The notes below the pieces were generated by a model. That model worked only from the letters and a program-made list of their open reading frames with translations, was not told the DNA's origin and did no database searches. A stretch of 64,000 nt of DNA from Gracilaria gracilis (Eukaryota; Rhodophyta; Florideophyceae; Gracilariales; Gracilariaceae): contig JARGSG010000006.1 in assembly GCA_030374805.1 (NCBI GenBank), positions 558,001 through 622,000 of the forward strand. The letters are read 5' to 3'. A program made the position numbers and the translations under genes. Each line of letters begins with the position of its first letter. The stretch's first letter is position 1. Positions 20,638 to 29,660 of the stretch are shown one piece after another.

Positions 20638-22656
20638 TCAGTTTTTCTGAGCGTCGCCGCTATTTTGCGGAACCGTTGGGCTCGCAGATGCGGCTGCTGC
20701 TTCACCATGATGCGGTGAAGATTCCTGTTTTCCAGGCTGAGTATCCGCCTTCGCACGAAGGTACGATTTGTCGGGAACACGTTCCCGCTCGGCGGGCGTC
20801 AACGACTCATAATGGAGAACAATTTTTGCCATCTCCCTGAATGGTAACATACAGTTCGGGGCAATATGACCAGGTTTGTAGAAAACATGGCATATGAGCT
20901 GGCGAAGAGAATCCGCATTGGACGGCCTTCGCTCCTGTCTCGGGGGGTAGGGATCCCTCCACCCGGGACGGGAGTTTCTGCATCCGCCAGAGTGCGGCAC
21001 TGGCAATGCCGGAACATGATTACCGGCGTACAGAGCAGCATCCGAATCTTCGGTTGTCGGTCCCATCGTAGATGGCAGGTCCGACGTTGCCAAAGATTGG
21101 TCACTCTGCACTAGGTGCAAGTTGTCGTAGTTAGCATGGGCTGAACCCCTCGATTGATGCTGTGATAAATCCCTCTCTTCCAGATGGAATAGACGGCGTG
21201 TGCGAGACTTAATGCCGGCACGTGCCCGTGCCGCATCACCCTCAGCTTGGGCAAATTGAACCAGCTCCAAGTAGGAGATCTTGCGCTTGTTCTCCCGATA
21301 ACGGGCTACCAAAGTCCTACTCGAGGGAACCAAGCCGTCCACAAACATGGTACATCGCTCGGCCGCGGAGTAGACGTTCCCACAGCGGTGAAAGGCCTTA
21401 TTCAACCGTGTAGAATAAACGGTCTCCGTCTCTTCCGGTCCTTGCTTCGTGTCGCGCAATGCGAGTATGGCCTCTTGAATTGCGTTTCCTGTAGCGTAGG
21501 ATCGCAGGAGGTACTGTACAGCCTCTGGCCAACAGGTCACTCCTCCCTCGGAGGCACGAGACGATCCGCGGACAGAGTTGTACTGGTCCTCGGCCATACC
21601 TTTTAAAAAGTAAGGCAGTGCGATGTAGGCTTGCGGCTCAGACATCCGAAGTAAATCGGCTTCCCCAACATATCGGGCGAGAAAGTCCAACACCAGGATT
21701 GGATCCTGCCCAGAGAACTTATTGGGCTTCAGTGTGAGCTCCAGCCTCTTGATGTGGTCTTTCACTCGTCCAGTCCCGCGAGGGGTCCTTTCTGTACTGG
21801 AGTCTTCCAGCCGATAATATCGGTACGACAGCAACTTCCGATACAATAAATTCGTCGGCTTCAGTTCCTTGAGTTCAAGGTGCTTTCGTCCTTTAGAACG
21901 GCTCCGGGCAACGCCTTGCGTGGCCTCGGTGGCCCGGGAACGGGTAGCACGAGAGCGTGGGGGCTCGTCCTCACGTTCCGAAGAATCGGTTGAGGAATCC
22001 CTGACTTGGGCATTAGACTCAGAGGATGAAGAAGAGGACGAATCAGGTTCCAATTTAACCTTTCTCTTCTTTCCCGCATGGCGGTCTTTGGAGCGGTGCG
22101 ACTTCCGAAAACCTTCGGAAACCGGCACGCCGGGCGCCACAGCATCGTGGATGATGGTGTGCTCGACCGTTTCCAGACGGGCCGCTAAGCGGTTTAAGCG
22201 ATCAGCTGCCTGCTCATGCAGGACAGCCGATTCCTTTCGGTCTTCCATGATCTGGTTGAAATCAGACCGTAAGACACGGACGTCTTGCGAAACATCCCGA
22301 ACATCGGCTTCGTACAGCCGTTGCCGGAGTTTCGTAATGTCGTGAATCAGAGCCACGTGAGAGTTCTGCATCACGCGCACTTGTGCCTCTAACTCACGGA
22401 GGGTATACTCGTCGGACCTCGACGACATGGCTTCAGCCGCTTGCGCGGAATTAGCCGTTCCTTGAGCTGATGGGGCCCCGTTGTTGGTACGGGGACCCCG
22501 GGAAGCCGGTGCTTGAGCGTTATCACCCGGGACGTTCAGTACATCCGTTGGTAAAGGCGGGAGGCTCTGAGCCAGTCCAGATGATTCCGGTGGTCCGGCA
22601 ATTGGGCCAGGTGCAGACCCAGCCTTCGAGCGACCGTTGTTACGGCGAGATGTCAT
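20638..22656 (-). CDS. Gypsy-2 gag
   Basis: The 672-codon frame starts at the first ATG (22656). It has an Ala/Pro/Ser-rich start, a helical coiled-coil-like segment near residues 75-165, a basic and acidic patch with a run of serines, then a capsid region with LDFLARYVGEA and YFLKGMAEDQY. A knuckle-like motif with C-x8-H-x4-C spacing lies near residue 610. Length and order fit a chromovirus gag. Confidence 0.8.
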   Translation of the reverse strand: MTSRRNNGRSKAGSAPGPIAGPPESSGLAQSLPPLPTDVLNVPGDNAQAPASRGPRTNNGAPSAQGTANSAQAAEAMSSRSDEYTLRELEAQVRVMQNSHVALIHDITKLRQRLYEADVRDVSQDVRVLRSDFNQIMEDRKESAVLHEQAADRLNRLAARLETVEHTIIHDAVAPGVPVSEGFRKSHRSKDRHAGKKRKVKLEPDSSSSSSSESNAQVRDSSTDSSEREDEPPRSRATRSRATEATQGVARSRSKGRKHLELKELKPTNLLYRKLLSYRYYRLEDSSTERTPRGTGRVKDHIKRLELTLKPNKFSGQDPILVLDFLARYVGEADLLRMSEPQAYIALPYFLKGMAEDQYNSVRGSSRASEGGVTCWPEAVQYLLRSYATGNAIQEAILALRDTKQGPEETETVYSTRLNKAFHRCGNVYSAAERCTMFVDGLVPSSRTLVARYRENKRKISYLELVQFAQAEGDAARARAGIKSRTRRLFHLEERDLSQHQSRGSAHANYDNLHLVQSDQSLATSDLPSTMGPTTEDSDAALYAGNHVPALPVPHSGGCRNSRPGWRDPYPPRQERRPSNADSLRQLICHVFYKPGHIAPNCMLPFREMAKIVLHYESLTPAERERVPDKSYLRAKADTQPGKQESSPHHGEAAAASASPTVPQNSGDAQKN

Positions 22657-22788
22657 TGTCCGCCGAAGCAATCGGGAGTTTTAAACGAACGATTACCGCT
22701 TCCAGCAATGGCGCAAAGTGGATTCTCCCCACGCAGAGGGATACAGCACCAGTTTCCACTACAACAAATATTAGCCAGAAAGCCGTTT

Positions 22789-22804
22789 CTAAGTCGGGAG
22801 ACCA
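22789..22804 (-). other. Gypsy-2 candidate primer-binding site
   Basis: Two bases inside the 5' LTR the sense strand reads TGGTCTCCCGACTTAG, starting with the TGG that pairs with a tRNA CCA end. The matching tRNA was not identified. Confidence 0.55.
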
Positions 22805-22806
22805 CT

Positions 22807-23657
22807 TGTGGGGCAAAGCCGGGAACAGAAGGAAAGAACACAAACCGCGCCAGCGGCTACGCAACCAAGGTGTTCAGCTTTGCTCCCTATTGGGGCAGAG
22901 CAGTGGCAGAACCCTCCGATGAGGCCGACACGTGCCGGGCGTAACTCCGGGCAGCTTCTTCCTGACTTACAGACGGAGGTTGGGGGTGGCAATCGGGGTG
23001 CCAACAGGATGGATTCCACTGGGTGTGGCGTATCCCGTAGCAAAAGGGACGAGATAGAAGGTAGCAAAATGAGCCGCACTGCGGAGCACAGACTCGTGAG
23101 AGCTGGGAATAATCCCGAGACAAAAAAGGGGCAAACCTGTACAACAGGGCGAAGTGTAACGAAGCCGTAAGACGGGAAAACAGAAAGAGTGTATGGAAGA
23201 ATGATAAATAAGAGGCCGTAACGACGGATCGGTGCTTCTCGGTGACGGAGGTGGATAACTTGTCCAGATAAGCGGCGATATTCCCCGGAAATGGGGCAAA
23301 AGACCGTGCGCAAGCGGAACTCAAGCTAGAGCCAAGGCCTCGTTGAGGTTTACTTCCCGTACAGTGGCGGCAAGTGCCGCCACTTATATACGGCTGACAA
23401 ATATCACTAAAATATCTAAGTACCCGGCACGCCGGCCAACACTACCCACGTGTACCTCCGTGGCACACTTGCAACGGCGCATCCGGTAATCGAGCGCGGG
23501 CACACACGTGTCGCGCCAATCCTACCCTTCATAGGCGGATCCCTAATCCGGGCCAAATAGGCAAATAGACTTCATAATAGTAGGAAGTTCAGCCGAAAAT
23601 AACAACGGATATATGAGTGGCACCCCCTCAGTCCCTGCCAAGGGCAATTGCTCTACA
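22807..23657 (-). repeat. Gypsy-2 5' LTR
   Basis: This 851-bp partner of 12133-12982 differs at about a dozen positions and one single-base indel by eye. It is followed at once by the second copy of the target duplication GGCTC (23658-23662). Confidence 0.95.
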
Positions 23658-23662
23658 GGCTC

Positions 23663-24092
23663 GATCAACCACCAAGCGGGTAACCGTGTCCATGTCCATT
23701 GAGGTCATAGATTCATTAACCGTAGCGGTAAAAAGAGCTTTCGCTCGATCTCCCAATTGGGGCCAAAGGTTCTCAATCGTTGTCGGCAATTTCTTAGTAG
23801 GTTCTGGAGCCAACGGTGTCTGAGTGCCCGTATCATTTGAGGTTCCGGCCCGATGTTCCCGAAGCAGCTCCTCGGGATTATTCAGAATGTGTTTAGCGGC
23901 CGAAGCCGCAGCAGAACCCTTGTGGCTAGGTGCCCGGCTGGAGCCGCAAGTAATCCTTTTAGGTCTTCCATAGGGACCAGTAGTGGTATCCAATTGCTTC
24001 GCTAGTATTCCTAAGAAACCAAATAGGTGTGTCGATTTCCGGAATCCTTTCGAAAGTGTTCTGATCAACTGGAAAAGTACGACAAAAACCAA
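23663..24092 (-). pseudogene. Gypsy-1 gag, part on the right of the insertion
   Basis: This is the gag portion on the other side of the Gypsy-2 insertion, next to the 5' leader and LTR of Gypsy-1. It is mostly helical and charged, with no distinct motif. Its position and orientation assign it to Gypsy-1. Confidence 0.6.
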
Positions 24093-24099
24093 GAAACTT

Positions 24100-24115
24100 C
24101 TAGGTCAGAGGCCCA
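24100..24115 (-). other. Gypsy-1 candidate primer-binding site
   Basis: Four bases inside the 5' LTR the sense strand reads TGGGCCTCTGACCTAG, starting with TGG as a primer-binding site should. The donor tRNA was not identified, and it differs from that of Gypsy-2. Confidence 0.5.
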
Positions 24116-24119
24116 AAAA

Positions 24120-24627
24120 TGTCGCACAAATACCGATACGGTGTGGGGTCCGCCTGGTAGAGAGAACGCGCGAGAGCTCAACCTAGAGAAGAAAAGCACA
24201 CCAACAATATGGTACTAGGGCACCTGAAATCCGCAGGGGCAGACGGCGGGGCCACAAGTCTAGACCGTGTAGGTGTACGGTAATAGACGTTGACGCGCGG
24301 TAAAACCTGAATAGTAATAGAGTAGTAAGTGACTAAGATGGTATAGTTACTGCCCTAGTGGTGCCTGACTTTATAATATCCAAGGGAGAAGGCGAGGTGC
24401 ACCGCAATATATACAAGGTGCACCGACGCCGATCTCCCATGTAAGCATGAAGTTATCGGCTGCACCCATGACCTACTGTCATGAGCCAGCAATGCTAAGC
24501 TATCTTAAACAATAAATTATAAAATATAAAATATAAAATACAGAATACAAATTGGATACAGTGCAGTCAGCAATTCGCACCAGTAGGCTCACGTGACAAC
24601 AACCCATTGAGGTCTCATTGTACTACA
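24120..24627 (-). repeat. Gypsy-1 5' LTR
   Basis: This 508-bp partner of 1536-2043 has the same TG...CA ends. Roughly 55 differences were counted by eye, most of them transitions, and the A/T-rich part near 24505-24550 has diverged most. Confidence 0.93.
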
Positions 24628-24632
24628 AAAAC

Positions 24633-25250
24633 ACGTTTTAGAGCAGTTAAAACTTAGATGCACCAACAATATTGGCCAAGATGAGTGCATCATTGTAGAA
24701 GATACGATCTATACAGAAAAATAGTAGACACGACTGGAAGAGAAGGCTTAAATATTGTTCTCAATTAAAACGAGTTTAGGCTGTTTTATGTTCTTTTCCA
24801 ATGGATGGATCCGTTGAAAACTCGCAAGATGCTAATGTGCGTAATTGTACTGCCTTCTGAAGTAAGTCAAGACGAGTTTGCCTTGCATATAGTTGAATGC
24901 AATGATGTTCCCGAACTGCGGGTTTGTTGGCCGAAACTATTGTTAGAAATGGATTTTCTGCCCAAAATTTGGTTAACGTCAGGGAAATTGAAGAACAACC
25001 ATCTTAAGTTTTGTAGGTTTCATAGTGCCTTGAAGAAATTTTGACTGAGAGCAACCGATAATATATACTCGACGGCCAGAACTGTTTTTCCATTTACTGT
25101 TCAAACTCGTTTACTGGCAACAAAAAATCTTGGGTGGCTCACTGATGATGCCGAAGTCGTGTATTTGGAAATGGAGGAATCATTTGTTGACGTTAATAAT
25201 ACAGAAAAATTCGTTGTTGCCTGAGGGAGGTACAATTCTGTAATAAAATC
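24633..25250 (+). other. Degenerate coding-like sequence right of Gypsy-1
   Basis: Directly after the target duplication about 29 codons continue the frame of the ORF at 1283. A separate 79-codon ATG frame at 24805-25044 has protein-like composition (LPSEVSQDEF, LLLEMDFLPKIW) but no known family. The next 150 bases also look coding in places. This may be the rest of a decayed host gene. Confidence 0.3.
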
Positions 25251-27118
25251 GTATTGAAGTTTCTCTGGAGAAAATACTGTCTTTTATTGCGTAAAAATGC
25301 TTGTTGCATTACAGATACATCTATTTTGTGTCTCGGATGCACGGTCTATGGGAAATATGAGTTCGTTACCTTTTATATAAGCTATAAGAATGTTAGTATT
25401 ATAAAATATGGATATGTATGTGCCTAAACACTAAAGTAAAGGTTTCATCGTAAGTTATCATGAATAGTTGAAACTGTCTCCATCATAAATGAAGTAATAA
25501 CTAGAAAAAAGTGTGCCATATTTTTAAAGAATAGAGGAAACAATTACAGTTTTTCCAAAACGAAACTGGAAAACTTCTACATTTAGATTAAAAACTAAAG
25601 AGTATGAAATATATGAAGGCTACTTTAGCATGGAGAATGAAAAATACGATAGTCTTTTATAGAAATATCGCCTATCATTATTGATCCTTATTGTGGCCGA
25701 GAGCTGAGGCGATAACAGCTTTTCGGGTTAAAAGTACTCTAGTTTAATCCGCTGACTGTTTGGATTAACTCGGTTTCAAAGCGATCCCTATTTCCCGCTC
25801 TCTCCAGTAGATATTTAAGCAAACCAAGATCGAGCTCGCAAAGCAAAACTAAAGAGAGCTAGCTTCTTCATCTCACAAAAATAGGTTTTGCTTTGATAAA
25901 ACTCCTTGATTAGCTCAAATTCAGCTCAGCCCGTTTGTGATTAGGAGCTTTGCTATAAATACATTTGTATAGGGAACGCGTACCCTGTAGAAACTTGCTT
26001 GTAGGCATGGCAACTTAACAGTAGATTGTCGTCATAAACGGCCTTCTTACTAGTCGGTATCGCCTGATTCCAACAAGCGCACCGTTTCCCGCACTCGCAC
26101 CGTTCAACAAAACTAGAGGCTATGAGAGCTCGCCTTGCTCTACACTTTATGCCTATATGGTGTTTGTAGACACTGCGTAAATGCTATATGATTGTTCCAT
26201 GCGGTACGAGTAGCTTTCTTATCTTGCGGCCGGTAATTCTGGGGCGCCAGCGGTGTTGTTGCGCTGTTGCTGGTTCTTACTTGTTCTTTTCTACCCGATA
26301 ATGCAATGGTATAAGCAGAGAGAACGGGCACGAAACAGGCTTTCGATTCTATGCCACATGGTAGTCGCGCACTCCATGTTTCAGAACCTTTCCTACTGGC
26401 ACCCTTGTAGAAACACATATGCTCAATTCGTGTACGATATCGAATGAGTGCTAGCAGCCTTCATGAGCAACCATGAACTGTTCTTTGTGCTGCAGCGCAA
26501 GTTTTGAAGTACCCTTGAAGTGAAGATAGTAATACTTGATTCGCACTTACTGCTGTTAGATGGACTGTGAACGATTAAATCTCCTTCTCGCTTTGTCTTC
26601 ATGGAACAAGTGCTCACAGCTTTTGGAAAAATGAAACATTGAGATGCACGACTCTGAACAAGAACCCATAGTTGATTTGCAGCTTCCCATTTTGTTGTAT
26701 TAACCTTGTAGGACTACCAAATATGGGGACCAGAATGATGTGAGGATATGCCAATTAAGCAGTAGAAGAGTTTATTACAACCAACGAATGGCCCATACTC
26801 CTCTTAATCAGAAAGCTTTAAAACATGTCCATATCGATATTTGAAATCATGGCAGACGTACAGCTGCCCCCGGAAAGTACACGTCACCCCCATCTAAAAG
26901 AGAAACAGTAGTTTATAGTAAATGATTCCGGAGAAAGGCAGCTTAAAAGGTAGAAATTTGTGCGAAAAGTTGATTTCTGCTCCGTTGTAAGTGCTTCGCC
27001 GTCATTCAGATTTCTATAAAATTCGGTTTCGGTAGGGCAGAGGAAGGAAGTTGGATCCCAGCAGCTCCAAAGCATTTGTGAAACATTCATTGCAGCAATC
27101 ATCGTCAAGGCCTTCATC
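25251..27118. other. AT-rich intergenic stretch
   Basis: No frame longer than about 90 codons and no recognisable motif was found. The open frames here are short and inconsistent between strands. Nothing resembling a tRNA, an LTR or a terminal inverted repeat was noticed. Confidence 0.5.
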
Positions 27119-27583
27119 ATGAAAATGCAAGCGTTCTATCTCGTACATGTCATGCTCGCCCTCATGCTTTGTTTCACATCTGGAGCAAAGGTTGAACCCA
27201 CCCCGAAGTCCGTTAAAATCCCTTCTTCTCTGCTGAAAGCTACCAATGGAGATCTGGACGTTCTGTTGCATTCTGTTGCCCGCTCTTCTCCTGCTTTGGA
27301 AGTGCTCCGTTTGCTGCAATCCGCGCACGAATTGTCTTCAGGATTCACTGAGACCTATCGTCATGAAGGGGGGAATGTAATCTGTGCGCACATGGAGCAC
27401 GACGGAACGCAGACGCGTAAAATGTTGTGCGTACGGGAACGACTTCTGCGGCACACGGAGAGGTCTTCTTGCCCGTGCGCTTCTCCGAGTCGATCTTCAT
27501 CTCCAACCCCCAGACCTCGACGGGATTTCAATAGAGATTGCGGGAGAAACATGATTTGTGACCCAAGTCTGCAACAAAAGTAA
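27119..27583 (+). CDS. Possible small secreted protein
   Basis: The 154-codon ATG frame begins with a good signal peptide: MKMQ, then a hydrophobic core (AFYLVHVMLALMLCF) and a likely cut after TSGA. The next ~80 residues are protein-like with several leucines; the last ~50 are Arg/Ser/Pro-rich and less convincing. A neighbouring frame from about 27424 reads as better protein (GEVFLPVRFSESIF), so a frameshift near 27420 is possible. No family recognised. Confidence 0.4.
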   Translation: MKMQAFYLVHVMLALMLCFTSGAKVEPTPKSVKIPSSLLKATNGDLDVLLHSVARSSPALEVLRLLQSAHELSSGFTETYRHEGGNVICAHMEHDGTQTRKMLCVRERLLRHTERSSCPCASPSRSSSPTPRPRRDFNRDCGRNMICDPSLQQK

Positions 27584-27989
27584 AGGGTGCAATCCAAAGA
27601 CGGCAAAATGGGCATGGGAATTATTAAGAGTAATTCTAAGCCAAGCACAAATGTATCCAAGTCGTAGGTTTCTATATCCCTTTTCAAGCTAATGGTAACT
27701 CCATTAAAGAACGAAAGAGCAACTACCTTCGCTCACAAAGTATATGCACATGTTCCTCGACGCTTAATTTGGACATTTGCGAAATCGTCTTCCCATGGAT
27801 CCACTTTTCTGCTACTATCTCCCATTTCTATTCATATATTGAAGAAATTCAGATCTGAAACAAATGCTGGTCTTTGTCGACTGCGAAATACTGAACAGTT
27901 TTCTTTGGCAATACAAAACTGTACGGCTTTCATAAAGGTTAGGGAAGATGATATAATTGTTCCGTTATGGAAGTGAAGCACTCTATTAG
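27584..27989. other. Intergenic stretch
   Basis: No convincing gene. A 94-codon ATG frame at 27692-27976 has no recognisable motif and no paralogue in the window. Confidence 0.4.
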
Positions 27990-28146
27990 AGCTTTGCGAC
28001 TTTGTTGCGAGAGGCTCTTTTCTCTAAATGCGGACACCTTGGCAAGTTTAGGGAGGCTTTTCGGTTACTTCGAGCTAGGTGTAGACCTACGAGAGCACTT
28101 CCGCACGCGATGAAGAACATGAACCGAGTTCCCGAAGGTAACCTTA

Positions 28147-28699
28147 GAGCACCCCTATCAGTCAAGCCATATTTCGAAGCTAAAATGCCAAAAAGCCAAA
28201 TCCAGATTTGGCTTTTGGCAAGGCACCCCTATCAGCCAAAAGCCAAACAACGAGAGTACGAGCATCCCCGTAGATACAGCAATATGCTGTATCTACTCTC
28301 TTGCACAACTCTGGCTGTGATGACCGATACGTCTTCCGACGAAGAGGTAAACATTTTTAGTGACGATGAGCACTGTGCAGTCCGTAGCGCAACAGCAGTG
28401 GTCGAAGTACTACAGCAGTCACTGAGAACTTCAATGAAGTCAAACCATGGAAGAGTGCCATCTTTGCGTTTGAAGTTGGCGCCAAAATGACTACAGCGCG
28501 CGCGACGTGGCCAGTTTTGATTCGTTCTTCTGTTTGGCTTTCAAGCTAAACTGAAAGCCAAATCTCATCCCTTTTGGCATTTCAAATAGCTTGAAAGCCA
28601 AAATTTTTGGCTTTAGCTCGTCTGATAGGGTTGCAAAAAGCCATGCCAAAGCCATAAATATAGATTTTTAGCTATTTGGCAAGGCTGATAGGGATGCTC
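28147..28699 (+). mobile_element. PIF/Harbinger-derived MITE
   Basis: This 553-bp element has inverted ends (GAGCACCCCTATCAG against GAGCATCCCTATCAG) and a TTA duplication at 28144-28146 and 28700-28702, the 3-bp target typical of PIF/Harbinger. A GCCAAA/TTTGGC-rich inverted interior suggests it folds back on itself. The empty site survives in the paralogous segment near 63560. It keeps the start of a transposase-like frame (28320-28490) but no catalytic part, so it would depend on another element. Confidence 0.75.
28320..28490 (+). pseudogene. Transposase N-terminal remnant in the MITE
   Basis: A 56-codon ATG frame starts MTDTSSDEEVNIFSDDEHC, an acidic Ser/Asp-rich opening like that of many plant-type Harbinger transposases. 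It stops long before any catalytic motif. This points to origin by internal deletion of a full element. Confidence 0.5.
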
Positions 28700-28860
28700 T
28701 TACTGTAGTTTTTCGAAGATACCGACGGTACTGTAAACTTTACCCAGCACTACAGAAAACACTTCGCAACACGTAGACCAGCATCACACGTTGCCCGTAG
28801 TACACGTATACAAACGCCAATCATTGTATGAGTTGGACGCCTCGGCCGAGAGTACAGTAG

Positions 28861-29660
28861 ACGTACCAACGGTACCCAGTCAAGCTGGTGAGAGGTGGCC
28901 TTCGTAACGACACCGTTTCATTCAGTGGTGCGCCCAGTAGATAAAGTTAGTCACTGCGAGAGGCTGAAAGCGAGAAGAAATTGCACGAATGCCATCGTTC
29001 GAATTTGAGATGAGGTAAGAGCGCTGCGAATGATTCAAGGTAGACAAAGAGTGTTATAAACCGCTCTGCGAGTTGTGCTTGCTTTGCTGCCGTGCACCTA
29101 TCCTCATCGTTGTACATGAAGGAAGACATATACCCTCACGGGTAGTACCTCCCTCTCACCAACAAGTACAACTCCTTTGCCATTTCGCGCATGAATGTGA
29201 CTTATCGACATGATGGTGCAGGGATCTCGAAAATTATCAAGTACGAAGCGTCAGGTATTCGCAGCCTGGAAAAATGAGTCTGAATGCCAGCAGCTATGCC
29301 TAACGTGGATGCTTCCCAATTTGAGGGAGTACTGAATCCTTAACCCTCTAACGCATAACACTGGCAAATGGATTCTCTTGGATTTAACCTCAAAACTCTT
29401 GGAGGAAACCTTGTTTACGTGTATACAACCCCACAGTCCTCCTACCCCTTGTTATTACAAACAAATCTCCAAGTTCATGTTATGAACGGATGTGTAAACA
29501 GAAAACTAAAAATCTGGTTACACTTTTTCCAACAAGCTAGGCGTGTAACCAGTGCCAATCCATTCCATAAAGCATGGTAACGAAGTTCTACGCCTTCTTG
29601 GCGGTGCGGTCATAAGAAGTGGATCAATGAAACTCCGAAGCAGTTGCACTGATCACCACT
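28861..29660. other. Intergenic stretch before the HET-like gene
   Basis: No gene of useful length is seen. Short frames on both strands lack motifs. The promoter of the gene at 29661 should lie here, but no clear TATA box was found near the ATG. Confidence 0.4.

Larger units (their letters stand above)
12133..23657 (-). mobile_element. Gypsy-2: young Ty3/gypsy chromovirus inside Gypsy-1
   Basis: This 11.5-kb LTR retrotransposon lies on the minus strand, with LTRs at 12133-12982 and 22807-23657 and a perfect 5-bp target duplication (GGCTC, 12128-12132 and 23658-23662). Gag, protease, reverse transcriptase, RNase H, integrase and chromodomain follow in order. A further coding region lies on the opposite strand beside the 3' LTR. 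The LTRs differ at about 1.5% of positions, so insertion was recent and clearly later than that of Gypsy-1. It looks nearly whole, with perhaps two or three interruptions, mostly in the opposite-strand region. Confidence 0.95.
1536..24627 (-). mobile_element. Gypsy-1: older Ty3/gypsy chromovirus fossil
   Basis: This LTR retrotransposon lies on the minus strand and is bounded by 508-bp LTRs (1536-2043 and 24120-24627), with a near-perfect 5-bp target duplication outside. In sense order it holds gag, a CCHC knuckle, protease, reverse transcriptase, RNase H, integrase and a chromodomain, then an extra frame on the opposite strand before the 3' LTR. Gypsy-2 sits inside its gag (12133-23657); without that insert Gypsy-1 is about 11.6 kb. 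The two LTRs differ at about one base in ten, so it is old. It is broken, with at least four interruptions besides the nested insertion. Confidence 0.93.
27990..28860 (+). repeat. Duplicated H3-upstream segment, copy 1
   Basis: Two parts of this segment (about 28025-28135 and 28705-28850) match 63455-63570 and 63570-63765 in the same order, for example TAGACCTACGAGAGCACTTC and AACACCAATCGTTGTATGA-like sequence. In the second copy the segment lies just before an H3 promoter. Copy 1 carries a MITE (28147-28699) that copy 2 lacks. Confidence 0.7.
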
